Origin: Bartonella phoceensis
GTDB lineage: Bacteria > Pseudomonadota > Alphaproteobacteria > Rhizobiales > Rhizobiaceae
Length of the DNA: 64,000 bases
NCBI RefSeq assembly: GCF_902825145.1
Contig: NZ_CADEAD010000002.1
Location: 248,001-312,000, forward strand
Reading direction: 5' to 3'
Under the pieces are notes generated by a model that saw nothing but the letters and a program-made list of their open reading frames with translations, was not told the DNA's origin and ran no database searches. Shown here in pieces: positions 10,045 through 18,999 of the stretch; positions within the stretch are counted from its first letter, which is position 1, and each line of letters starts with the position of its first letter. Made by a program: the position numbers and the translations under genes.

Positions 10045-11442
10045 TTAGTAACGATAATGATTTGGTTTATAGGGTCCTTGTTGTGTAACTCCAATATAGG
10101 CAGCCTGCTCTTCTGATAAAACAGTTAGTTTTATTCCTAACCGATCCAGATGAAGGCGCGCAACTTTTTCATCAAGATGTTTTGGTAAAACAGCTACTTT
10201 ATTTTTGTAGTGTTCTGAACGGGTAAAAAGCTCAATTTGCGCTAAAACTTGGTTTGTAAATGATGCCGACATAACAAAAGAGGGATGTCCCGTGGCATTA
10301 CCAAGGTTCAGTAAGCGTCCCTCAGAGAGCAAAATAATGCGTTTTCCATCGGGAAAGGTAATCATATCGACTTGAGGTTTAATATTCGTCCATGGTAAAT
10401 TTCTAAGAGTAGATACTTGAATCTCATTATCAAAATGGCCAATGTTGCCAAGAATACACATATCTTTCACTTGCCGCATATGGTCTAAGCGGACAATATC
10501 TTTATTGCCTGTTGTTGTGATGATAATGTCGGCACTGGAGGCGGCTTCATCTAAATGAACAACTTCATAACCATCCATAGCTGCTTGAAGGGCACAGATT
10601 GGGTCAATTTCTGTCACTTTAACGCGTGCTCCAGCACCTGAAAGCGAGGCTGCTGAACCTTTACCTACATCCCCATAACCACAAACAATGGCTGTTTTAC
10701 CAGCTATCATAACATCTGTTGCACGTCGGATACCGTCTACGAGTGATTCTTTACATCCATATTTATTATCAAATTTTGATTTCGTAACACTATCATTGAC
10801 ATTAATGGCAGGAAAAGGCAAAAGCCCTTTCTCTTGTAGGTGATGAAGGCGATGTACGCCCGTTGTTGTTTCCTCACTCACACCTTTGATTGCTGCGCAC
10901 TGACGTGTAAAAAAGCCTGGTGTAGCGTCCATACGCTTTTGGATTTGTTTGAAAAAGAATTCTTCTTCTTCTGTATTGGGATGAGCCAAAATATCTTTAT
11001 TTTCTTCTGCACGACATCCCATCAAAATATAATTTGTAGCATCTGCTCCATCATCCAAAATAAGATTTGAAAGATTGCCATCAGGCCATTGGAAAATAGC
11101 ATCTATATAAGTCCAATATTCTTCAAGCGTTTCACCCTTTACTGCAAAGACAGGAGTACCTGTAGCTGCAATAGCTGCTGCTGCATGGTCTTGTGTAGAA
11201 AAAATATTACTGGAACTCCACCGTACATCAGCCCCAATCGCTTTCAATGTTTCAATTAAAACAGCTGTTTGAATCGTCATATGCAATGAACCAGAAAGCC
11301 GTGCTCCCCGTAAAGGTTGGCTAGAGGAAAATTCTTTACGACAAGCTATTAAACCTGGCATTTCTGTTTCAGCGATATCAAGCTCTTTACGACCATAGGC
11401 AGCAAGTGCGATGTCTTTGACAACATAATCTGGAGTTGCCAT
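10045..11442 (-). CDS. ahcY: Adenosylhomocysteinase
   Basis: Hydrolyses S-adenosylhomocysteine to adenosine and homocysteine, removing the product inhibitor of methyltransferases in the cytoplasm. The 465 residues fit the alphaproteobacterial form, which has an insertion of about 40 residues in the middle (here around the [10 protein letters not shown] stretch). The NAD-binding motif [10 protein letters not shown] and the C-terminal KPNHYRY ending are both present. The ATG is preceded by AAAGGAATAAAG as ribosome binding site. It is the first gene of a run with divL and the tsaE fusion. In many Rhizobiales ptsH lies directly upstream; here there is a 757-base gap and the PTS genes are about 35 kb away. 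Confidence 0.97.
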   Translation of the reverse strand: MATPDYVVKDIALAAYGRKELDIAETEMPGLIACRKEFSSSQPLRGARLSGSLHMTIQTAVLIETLKAIGADVRWSSSNIFSTQDHAAAAIAATGTPVFAVKGETLEEYWTYIDAIFQWPDGNLSNLILDDGADATNYILMGCRAEENKDILAHPNTEEEEFFFKQIQKRMDATPGFFTRQCAAIKGVSEETTTGVHRLHHLQEKGLLPFPAINVNDSVTKSKFDNKYGCKESLVDGIRRATDVMIAGKTAIVCGYGDVGKGSAASLSGAGARVKVTEIDPICALQAAMDGYEVVHLDEAASSADIIITTTGNKDIVRLDHMRQVKDMCILGNIGHFDNEIQVSTLRNLPWTNIKPQVDMITFPDGKRIILLSEGRLLNLGNATGHPSFVMSASFTNQVLAQIELFTRSEHYKNKVAVLPKHLDEKVARLHLDRLGIKLTVLSEEQAAYIGVTQQGPYKPNHYRY

Positions 11443-12199
11443 TCTTTATTCCTTTAAAAATATTTTTCCGAACGGTAGGAGAAATTAAAAAAAAATGCAA
11501 GAGAATAGAAAAACTTCTTTGTAGATCTCTATACCATCCATCCCCGCAAAAAATAAACATCAATACATTAAATGCTGATAGGATTGATAGGGTAAGGAAT
11601 CTTAGAAGAAATTCTATTGCGGATAAAGCTTATCAACATTTGCTTGTTTTAAAGCTATGATAAAGGAGGAATAACAAAGAGAACTGTTCTCTATTCTGAA
11701 AAAAGAGTAAGACATATAAGTTTCATCAAGATATTTACTGTTTCTTTTTATAAAGTAGAAATGAATTTGATGATAAAAAATACACATTTACGAAAAATAG
11801 CACGTTTCATGTGTTTATTTTAAAAAGACATTTCACCTTTCTTCTAATCTCATTTTCTCATACTGCCTATAAAGATTACAATGCAAAATTCACAGAGTAT
11901 CAGCATTTTGACGCTTATAAAATAATAAAAAAAAACCATCATTATGTTTCTCAATTTTCATTGTTTTTTGCGTTTTTACATTGAGACAATTTATGAAAAA
12001 TATATTGAGTCTATTTTCGAACGATCTTTTTTCATACTTCAATGTTTCATGTAATGTGTGAATAAGTGGTTTTTCGATTTTGAATATAAAAAGTTGAAGT
12101 AAGAAAATATGACTTTGTTCGGTATGCTCATTTCCAATATGGAAAAAACAACAAATTATTATAAATCAATATCTTGTCTAAGACTTGAGAGAATATGCA
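11443..12199. other. Gap upstream of ahcY, no gene seen
   Basis: 757 AT-rich bases between ahcY and the NDUFA9-like gene. ORFs here are short and have no family resemblance. A small perfect dyad TTTCCA-ATA-TGGAAA sits at 12131-12145. I looked for an SAH riboswitch ahead of ahcY and saw none of its conserved GC-rich core. The ahcY promoter must lie here but I cannot place it. Confidence 0.5.
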
Positions 12200-13198
12200 C
12201 TAAGCTAGTAGATTCTTGGAAAATTGACCTTGTGGACGAAATCTCCAGAGATAGCTTGGCAAAAGAGCACACATTGCTCTAGGGGTAATGCCTACGCCCT
12301 CTAAAGTGTATCCATTTTCTATAGCCTCTTGAGAAACAATGTTATCTATTTGTAGGAAATGTATCTGATTTGTTGTCACAAGTGTTGGTACGAAAGGCAA
12401 TTTACCGATAGTTCCAAAAAAAACACCACCCAAGAGTCCTAAGGAAAGAGGCACAGAAAGCGTTACTTTCTTACGGTAAATGATTTTTAAAACCTTTTCA
12501 AGGGCATTTTTGAATGTGATAATCTGTGGGCCACCAAGATCATAACTTTTTCCAGAGAGAACTTGTCCTTCTAAAGCGCGTACAACAAATTCAGCGATAT
12601 CGCCAACATATACGGGTTGCAATTTGCTTTGACCACCTCTAAAAAGGGGCATAATTGGTAAAAAACAAGAAAAGTTTGCTAAGGTGTTAAAGAAACAATC
12701 TTCTGGACCAAAAATAATGGATGGGCGCATAATAATTGCTTTGTGATGTGTATTCTGAACGATTTGTTCACCCATAGCTTTAACGCGTGCATAAAGAAAT
12801 GAAGCGTTTTTATTGGCTACAAGCGCTGACATGTAGATAAGTGGAATACCTGCTTTAGCTGTTAACTCAGAGACATTTCGTGTACCATCGATTTGTATAT
12901 TTTGAAATTTTGATTGATTCGCTTGCGCTAAGCTACCAGGAAGAAATACTGCACCATCTGCTCCAAGCAATGCACGTGCAACAGAGGCACGATGCTCGAT
13001 ATTGGTTTTCAGCATTTGGGTTTGTCCGACTTCTCCTATTTGGAACATATAGTAAGCTTTTTGTGGACAGCGAACAGCAATGCGAACACGATAACCCCGT
13101 TTGGTTAAAGTTTCAACAACATACCGCCCCACAAAACCAGAACCGCCGAATACAGTAATAAGTTTAGGATGTTGATAAAGTGCATAATCGAGTTGCAT
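12200..13198 (-). CDS. NDUFA9-like (complex I 39-kDa subunit family) NAD(P)-binding protein
   Basis: An atypical short-chain dehydrogenase of 332 residues. The Rossmann motif GGSGFVG is at about residues 18-24, a YARVK segment supplies the YxxxK pair, and the ALVANKNASFLY and RPSIIFGPED stretches are typical of the alphaproteobacterial family annotated as complex I NDUFA9-subunit proteins. Its role in bacteria is unclear: mitochondrial NDUFA9 is an accessory subunit near the quinone site, and related proteins may act on lipids or quinones. It lies 43 bases downstream of folC on the same strand and may share its transcript. Confidence 0.82.
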   Translation of the reverse strand: MQLDYALYQHPKLITVFGGSGFVGRYVVETLTKRGYRVRIAVRCPQKAYYMFQIGEVGQTQMLKTNIEHRASVARALLGADGAVFLPGSLAQANQSKFQNIQIDGTRNVSELTAKAGIPLIYMSALVANKNASFLYARVKAMGEQIVQNTHHKAIIMRPSIIFGPEDCFFNTLANFSCFLPIMPLFRGGQSKLQPVYVGDIAEFVVRALEGQVLSGKSYDLGGPQIITFKNALEKVLKIIYRKKVTLSVPLSLGLLGGVFFGTIGKLPFVPTLVTTNQIHFLQIDNIVSQEAIENGYTLEGVGITPRAMCALLPSYLWRFRPQGQFSKNLLA

Positions 13199-13241
13199 GA
13201 TCAGAAGGTCTATCTTTTAAAGCTCCATGAGTGATCAATTT

Positions 13242-14561
13242 CTAACATGGTGGTGTTTTATTGTCACGTAAAATATCGCCGGCAAGATAAAGGGAACCAC
13301 CAATAAGGACAATAGCATCTTTATGCTCTGTGTTAATTTTATGTAAGGCATCTTGTAGCCGTGCTTGCGGGGTAGCAGAAAGTCCTGCTTTTTGAGCGGA
13401 TTCAGCTAAAATTTTTGGACAAGTACCAGCACTATTGTTTGTTAATGGGATCGTGTAAACTTTGTTTATGAGGTTTGCTAGAGGGCAAAAATAACCGACA
13501 GCATCTTTGGTATTGAGCATACCGGCAATCATGATAAAAGGACGTTCTGTTTTTTTTCTCCACAGCGTAAGCTCTGCTGCAACGACTTTTCCAGAAGCGG
13601 GGTTATGGCCACCATCTAACCATATATCAATACTAGGAGACAGCCGATCAATCAAATGTCCATGAGTCAGATGTTGCATCCGTGCTGGCCAGTAAACATT
13701 TTGCAAAGCGTGACTTATTGCTTGTTCTGAAAGTTGAAAACCTGCTTGATGTACTGCTTCAAGAGAAGCTCCAGCATTAGCAATTTGGTGGGCCCCCATA
13801 AGGTTAGGAAGGGGAAGGTCCATGAGGCATCGAGTGTTTTGAAAGACCATACGTCCATATTCTGTATAGCTTTGATAATCTTGATCAAACAGGGAATAAG
13901 ATGCTTTATTTTTATCTGCAATGGTTGTTAAAATCGAAAGAGTTTCTTCATGATCTTGTTTACCTATAACCACTGGAACGGTTGGTTTGATAATTCCCCC
14001 TTTTTGAAAAGCGATTTGTGCGATTGTGTTTCCAAGAAAAATTTCATGATCATAGTCGATAGGCATAATAAGCGATACAGCTGGTTTTTTGATAACATTG
14101 GTAGCATCAAAACACCCTCCTAATCCAACTTCTAAAATCACGACATCAGCTGGATGAATACTAAACAACATAAAGGCAGCTGCTGTTAAAATTTCAAAAA
14201 CAGTGATTGGTTCTTGATGATTCGCTCTTATAACTTCACGAATTGTCTCAGCCAATTGGTTTTCTGTAACAAGTTGGCCTCCTCCTTTTTGACCGAGCCT
14301 ACAACGTTCATTCCAATTGACCAGATGAGGTGAGCTGTACATATGAACCTGGTAGCCAGCACTTTCCAAAAGAGCACGACAAATTGCTGAGGCAGATCCT
14401 TTACCATTTGTTCCAGCAATGTGAATAACAGGTGCAAGTCTTAAATGTGGATTACCAAGATGTTTTAAAAGGCGAAGAATACGTTCTAAAGAAAGATCAA
14501 ATTTTTTTGGATAATTTTTTAGTAGATTATCTATCATCCTTTGTACTTGGTTTTGTTCCAT
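13242..14561 (-). CDS. folC: Bifunctional folylpolyglutamate / dihydrofolate synthase
   Basis: Adds glutamate to dihydropteroate and to reduced folates in the cytoplasm. The 439 residues match the family. Seen motifs: ATP-binding HIAGTNGKGSASA near residues 48-60, the omega-loop region SSPHLVNWNERCR, EVGLGGCFDATNV, and a C-terminal LDGGHNPASGK. The start ATG is four bases after the accD stop, so it is almost certainly cotranscribed and coupled with accD, an arrangement common in alphaproteobacteria. Confidence 0.96.
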   Translation of the reverse strand: MEQNQVQRMIDNLLKNYPKKFDLSLERILRLLKHLGNPHLRLAPVIHIAGTNGKGSASAICRALLESAGYQVHMYSSPHLVNWNERCRLGQKGGGQLVTENQLAETIREVIRANHQEPITVFEILTAAAFMLFSIHPADVVILEVGLGGCFDATNVIKKPAVSLIMPIDYDHEIFLGNTIAQIAFQKGGIIKPTVPVVIGKQDHEETLSILTTIADKNKASYSLFDQDYQSYTEYGRMVFQNTRCLMDLPLPNLMGAHQIANAGASLEAVHQAGFQLSEQAISHALQNVYWPARMQHLTHGHLIDRLSPSIDIWLDGGHNPASGKVVAAELTLWRKKTERPFIMIAGMLNTKDAVGYFCPLANLINKVYTIPLTNNSAGTCPKILAESAQKAGLSATPQARLQDALHKINTEHKDAIVLIGGSLYLAGDILRDNKTPPC

Positions 14562-14565
14562 AAAG

Positions 14566-15486
14566 TTAAGCTGCTTTTGTCGTAGAAAGCGATGTTTGAG
14601 AATTTGTTGGGGATGAATTGGAAGGGTTAACAGTTGCGGGATATTTCATCATCAAACGCAGAAGTCTTGCAATGGTTTTTTTCATTTCTAAGCGTGATAC
14701 AACCATATCAATCATACCATGTTCAAGCAGATATTCACTACTCTGGAAACCTTCTGGTAAAGTTTCACGTATAGTTTGTTGAATCACACGCGGTCCTGCA
14801 AAACCGATCATAGCACCGGGTTCGGCAATGTGAATGTCGCCAAGCATAGCGTAAGAAGCAGTAACGCCACCGGTAGTCGGATTGGTAAGAACAACAATAT
14901 AGGGAAGATTTGCTTCTTTCAGCATTTCAATGGCTACGGTTGTACGGGGCATTTGCATCAATGAGAGTGTTCCTTCTTGCATGCGTGCACCGCCAGAAGC
15001 GGAAAAAAGAACCAAGGGACATTTTTCGGCAATAGCAGTATCAGAAGCTTTGATAATGGCTTCTCCTGAAGCCATACCAAGTGATCCACCCATAAAGGCG
15101 AAATCTTGAACGGTGGCTATAATAGGTAAGCCCTCAATAGTACCGCGTGCACTCAAAATATTGTCATCAACTCCAAGTTTAGAACGATAATCTTTTAAAC
15201 GGTCGATATAGCGTTTTTCATCGCGAAACTTTAAAGGATCTGTTACAACTTTTGGGTTTTCCATAGTCGTATAAATACCATCATCAAAAAAATGCATGAG
15301 ACGATCTTTAGCGCTGATGCGCATGTGATAACCAGAACTAGGAATTACATATTGATTCATCTCCAGATCTTTATGGAAAACCATTTCGCCACTGGTGGGA
15401 TCTTTAATCCATAGATTATCTGGAATTTCACGACGTCCCAATATCGAGTTAATTTTAGGACGAACATAATTTGTAATCCAGTTCAT
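14566..15486 (-). CDS. accD: Acetyl-CoA carboxylase carboxyltransferase beta subunit, zinc finger lost
   Basis: Beta half of the carboxyltransferase that makes malonyl-CoA for fatty acid synthesis, working with AccA in the cytoplasm. The crotonase-fold core is intact: [40 protein letters not shown]. The N-terminal four-Cys zinc ribbon known from E. coli is replaced: by hand alignment the four ligand positions are Asp29, Ser32, Ile48 and Ser51, although the flanking sequence ([21 protein letters not shown]) is conserved. Loss of most of these cysteines is, as I recall, usual in Rhizobiales; here all four are gone. The trp genes that precede accD in many relatives are not upstream. Confidence 0.95.
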   Translation of the reverse strand: MNWITNYVRPKINSILGRREIPDNLWIKDPTSGEMVFHKDLEMNQYVIPSSGYHMRISAKDRLMHFFDDGIYTTMENPKVVTDPLKFRDEKRYIDRLKDYRSKLGVDDNILSARGTIEGLPIIATVQDFAFMGGSLGMASGEAIIKASDTAIAEKCPLVLFSASGGARMQEGTLSLMQMPRTTVAIEMLKEANLPYIVVLTNPTTGGVTASYAMLGDIHIAEPGAMIGFAGPRVIQQTIRETLPEGFQSSEYLLEHGMIDMVVSRLEMKKTIARLLRLMMKYPATVNPSNSSPTNSQTSLSTTKAA

Positions 15487-16081
15487 CTTTATAGCCTCTC
15501 TTTAAAATATTGTATAATTTTAAAATATTGTATAATTTTCCACGATTTGAAAGAATATAGGACCCAAAATAATCACACTTGTCTTACTGAATGAATAAAC
15601 AAGCCTCTTTATATCTTTATGCGTATGCGCAGAGCTCTCACTCTATTGTCCTTTAATTTTCTATTTTTTCAATATCACAATAATTCTCTCCCTTAAGAGT
15701 ATTCCTTACAACAAGCCTCTCAGCAGTTTCGACATTTAAGAACTGACATTTTTTATTTTTTTACTTTGATATCAAAACCCATTCCTTATGCTGGTTGGCA
15801 AATTCCTCATTTGCTTCTAATAAAAAAATATATTCGATCAACCATTAACACCAACATCTGTAAAGCAGAGAGACCTCACAACATAATATTAATAAGACTA
15901 TAATAATCCAAAAAACAATGGACATGATCGCATTATGTTAACGAAATGCCGGCATAAGGGCAAGGTTTTTTTCAAAGGGTTTCCTTAATGAGAGGAATGA
16001 AAGCAGTCATTTAGGGTACAAAGTTTGTTTTATACTTCCTTTTTCTCGTGAGCTCTTTTATTGAGTTTTAGGGAAATATCA
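15487..16081. other. Gap upstream of accD
   Basis: 595 AT-rich bases without a plausible gene. It holds the 18-base tandem duplication near accD listed separately and a 10-base perfect palindrome ATGCCGGCAT at 15946-15955, which is conspicuous because the surroundings are AT-rich. I see nothing else that can be named. Confidence 0.5.
15501..15536. repeat. Two-copy 18-base tandem repeat just upstream of accD
   Basis: The unit TTTAAAATATTGTATAAT occurs at 15501-15518 and again, identical, at 15519-15536. It begins 15 bases upstream of the accD start codon on the minus strand, so it lies in the leader or promoter of accD-folC. Each unit carries an AT-rich -10-like sequence on both strands. Confidence 0.85.
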
Positions 16082-16801
16082 TCATTTTTGTATGACACGT
16101 GCGGCAGTCTTTTGGGAAAGCATCTTATGTAAGTGTGTCATAAGGGCAGCTGCAAAAAGCGGCGATGCTAAATTAAGAATGGGAATCGAAACAAAAAGCG
16201 CGATCAACAATCCTGCGCCAAAAACTGTTGCGTAATGCGTATGTAAAAAGGCATGTGCCTCTTGTTCAGAGCGGAAACGATAAGCGGTAAACATAAAATA
16301 TTCACGACCAAGCAAGAAGCCATTAATAACATAAAAGGCAATCAAATTAATACCTGGCACGAAAAACAAAATAAAAGCGATTCCATTGCCTAAAAGGCTT
16401 AAAAAAACAAATTGCAAGGAAAGGATAAGAGAACGCCCAAATGGCAGAGCATGTCCAATAGGTTCATTTGGATAATCTTCTTTTTCAATAATTTCAGCAG
16501 CAGAGTCAATGAAAAAACCACCAATCATAGCAGTGATTGGAGCAATAAAAAAAGCCATCAGCAAAGCTAAACCAAAATTAAAAACAATAAGCATGCCAAA
16601 TCCCAACCATCCTGTCCAACTGGGTAATCCAGGAAGAAAATCAGCAACCCAAGGCCAAAAGTAGGATATAAAAAACTGACGCACACATAACCATAAAATA
16701 GCGAGCACAACGAAGGTAATTCCCAATGCTTTTAAGATCATCGTGCGATATTGCAAGGTTATAAGCCGTTGTAAAGAACGATAGGCAGCAGTAAAAATCA
16801 T
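16082..16801 (-). CDS. EI24 / CysZ-like integral membrane protein
   Basis: 239 residues with a long hydrophobic profile: segments near residues 22-45, 55-95, 135-165 and 190-220, in line with the EI24-domain family that includes the sulfate permease CysZ. The PGINLIAFYVINGFLLGREYF stretch, with its GREYF ending, is typical of the family (residues about 148-168). Whether it moves sulfate here is unknown; no cysteine-assimilation genes are nearby. It stands alone, with gaps of about 600 and 730 bases on its two sides. Confidence 0.8.
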   Translation of the reverse strand: MIFTAAYRSLQRLITLQYRTMILKALGITFVVLAILWLCVRQFFISYFWPWVADFLPGLPSWTGWLGFGMLIVFNFGLALLMAFFIAPITAMIGGFFIDSAAEIIEKEDYPNEPIGHALPFGRSLILSLQFVFLSLLGNGIAFILFFVPGINLIAFYVINGFLLGREYFMFTAYRFRSEQEAHAFLHTHYATVFGAGLLIALFVSIPILNLASPLFAAALMTHLHKMLSQKTAARVIQK

Positions 16802-17532
16802 AACGATTTAGTAAATAAGAAAAAAACAGTGAAAACAAGAGAGAAATTGGAAAGTGCTTTTAAATATGCATGTAATTTCATAAATTCTACAATTTTGTTG
16901 ATAAAGAATAGATAGTCAAAAGGGAGCATTTCCTACAGTTCTGTAAAATATTTTCTTTAGCGCAATGATATAAAGTGCATTCATGTATATTGAAAAAGAC
17001 AATGTCATCTTTGTTTGATTTCAGTTTTCTTTTGTATCAAACAAATACAGCAGTGCGAATTTGAAAAGAATATTTAATCTAGAACTTTACCATAGAGTTT
17101 ATAAAGTGAAATCTATAAGTGATCAGCAGATGAGATTTTCTCGAGAAAAATCAATCAGATGACAGATTAGTGCAGGTTAGTAAACTTCATCTTTTAAAGC
17201 GGTGATGGGGGAGATCTTTGTACATACATGGCAGAAAATCACCAGAAGATTTTTCTGTAAAGCGAATGAAGTGAACAGTATACGCGCGTGGCAATAAAAG
17301 TCACCAATGTTAATCATTTTATAAATAGACTAAAATACAGAGGAGTTTTCTTCTCTTTTGTGAGGAAGTGGTTGCTTTTTGTCCAAAGGTACTTGTGTCT
17401 CAATGAGAATTATCGTCCAGATGGTTTTACGTAATTTGGTCGATGCGTTTAATTTTTGCTTTGTGTTGCATTTTAAAGGTATTCAAATGTCTAATGTCTG
17501 GCAGTTTTTATTTGAAAGAAGGCATCTTTTTC
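16802..17532. other. Gap between coaBC and the EI24-like gene
   Basis: 731 AT-rich bases. The only ORF of note (17379-17576, plus strand) runs into the end of coaBC and has no family resemblance or convincing ribosome binding site. An imperfect dyad around a CTCGAG centre lies at 17134-17152 (GATTTTCTC against GAGAAAAATC); it could be a weak hairpin, but no T-run follows it. Confidence 0.5.
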
Positions 17533-18930
17533 TTATGGATGAGCAGGGTTGTGAAGCTCAAAAAATGACACAATAACCTTTGCTAATTTTTGTGCTACTT
17601 GCTGTTTACTCATGTACGGCCATTGTTCAACAATTTCTTTACTGACAAGACAAACTTGATTTGTATCAGCGCCCATAACATTTGTGCCATCAGCATGAAG
17701 AGAAACGTCATTGGCGAGAATGAAGTCTGCACCTTTTGCAACACATTTTTTTTGTGCATTTCCAATGAGGTCAGAGGTCTCAGCAGCAAACCCAATCACC
17801 AACGGCGGTCGGTTTGGAGCATGTCCAATTGTTGCTAAAATGTCAGGATTTTCAACTATATGCAAGGATGGTGGTGTTTTATGGTTACTCTTTTTGATCT
17901 TGTGTAAAGATTGCGTTTGGCTTCGCCAATCGCAAACAGCGGCGACAAAAATAGCTCCATCAGCAGGTAATGCCGCTTGAACAGCTTGTAACATTTGGTG
18001 CGCTGTTTCAACATGAATGGTTTTCACCTCTTGTGGATCGGCAAGATTCACTGGTCCACAAATCAGTGTCACTTTAGCGCCTAAATGTGCTAAAGCTGTT
18101 GCAATGGCATGGCCTTGCTTTCCCGAAGAGCGATTAGCAAGATAACGCACAGGATCAATTGGTTCATGGGTAGGACCAGAAGTAACAATGAAATGGCGCC
18201 CAGAAAGTGGTTTTTCCTGCACACCTAAAAGAGACTCCACTGCTGCTACAATGGTTAGGGGTTCACTCATGCGTCCACAACCCGTTTCATCGCGCTCAGC
18301 CATTTTGCCAATTTCTGGCCCTACTATATGAACACCATCTTTGCGCAATTGAATAACATTGCGAACAGTTGCTGGATGTGCCCACATCGTTGGATTCATG
18401 GCTGGTGCAATTAAAAGTGGACAGCGTGCTGCTAAAAGCACACAATCAGCCAGATCATCTCCTATACCGTTAGCTATTTTTGCGATGCGATTGGCGGTGG
18501 CGGGCGCTAAAATAATGAGATCAGCATTACGTGCCAAGCGGATATGTCCAATATCATGTTCTTCTTCGCGTGAAAATAAATCGCTATACACGGTACGACC
18601 GCTTAGAGCTTCAGCTGCTAAAGGTGTAACAAATTTTTGCGCTGCTTTTGTTAGGATAATGTTTAAATGCGCTCCACGTTCTTGTAAACGGCGAATCAGG
18701 TCAAGCGCTTTATAAGCTGCAATACTCCCACCAATAATAAGAAGAAGTGATTTTGATTGCAATGATTGCGCCTCAAGAACACTTACTTGAGGGAGTGGTA
18801 AAGTTAGAATGTCAGCATTGCTTAAAAGACGGCGAACTTCCTCTTCCATAGAGATGCCATTTTTTGCGGCACGTATGCGTAAAGCTTCTTTGATTTCAGG
18901 AGAGAGATTACGAACGGTAAGACTAGCCAT
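17533..18930 (-). CDS. coaBC: CoaBC (phosphopantothenoylcysteine synthetase/decarboxylase) with N-terminal ribbon-helix-helix domain
   Basis: Makes 4'-phosphopantetheine for coenzyme A. From about residue 60 it is a normal CoaBC: flavin-binding IIGGSIAAYKALDL, HDIGHIRLA with the catalytic His near 129, PAMN at 176-179, Cys218 in ETGCGRM, then CoaB with NRSSGKQG near 266 and KGADFILAND. Residues 1-40 (MASLTVRNLSPEIKEALRIR onward, then SMEEEVRRLL) match the FitA/VapB type ribbon-helix-helix antitoxin pattern and are not part of ordinary CoaBC. The ATG at 18930 has a good site (GGAGG, six bases away). A TTG at 18762, codon 57, also has a GAGG eight bases upstream and could yield CoaBC alone. It lies 69 bases after ubiB. 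Confidence 0.93.
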   Translation of the reverse strand: MASLTVRNLSPEIKEALRIRAAKNGISMEEEVRRLLSNADILTLPLPQVSVLEAQSLQSKSLLLIIGGSIAAYKALDLIRRLQERGAHLNIILTKAAQKFVTPLAAEALSGRTVYSDLFSREEEHDIGHIRLARNADLIILAPATANRIAKIANGIGDDLADCVLLAARCPLLIAPAMNPTMWAHPATVRNVIQLRKDGVHIVGPEIGKMAERDETGCGRMSEPLTIVAAVESLLGVQEKPLSGRHFIVTSGPTHEPIDPVRYLANRSSGKQGHAIATALAHLGAKVTLICGPVNLADPQEVKTIHVETAHQMLQAVQAALPADGAIFVAAVCDWRSQTQSLHKIKKSNHKTPPSLHIVENPDILATIGHAPNRPPLVIGFAAETSDLIGNAQKKCVAKGADFILANDVSLHADGTNVMGADTNQVCLVSKEIVEQWPYMSKQQVAQKLAKVIVSFFELHNPAHP

Positions 18931-18999
18931 AAAATACCTCCAAGAAATAAGATGATTTCAATGATTGCATAATTGATATTTTTTAGCATATTGAGCAGA

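Noticed and set aside
11443..11600. Possible SAH riboswitch ahead of ahcY
   Set aside because: The conserved GC-rich core of the SAH riboswitch is not present; the leader is AT-rich.
17379..17576. 65-codon plus-strand ORF running into the coaBC end
   Set aside because: Overlaps coaBC, no known family, composition of AT-rich chance ORFs.
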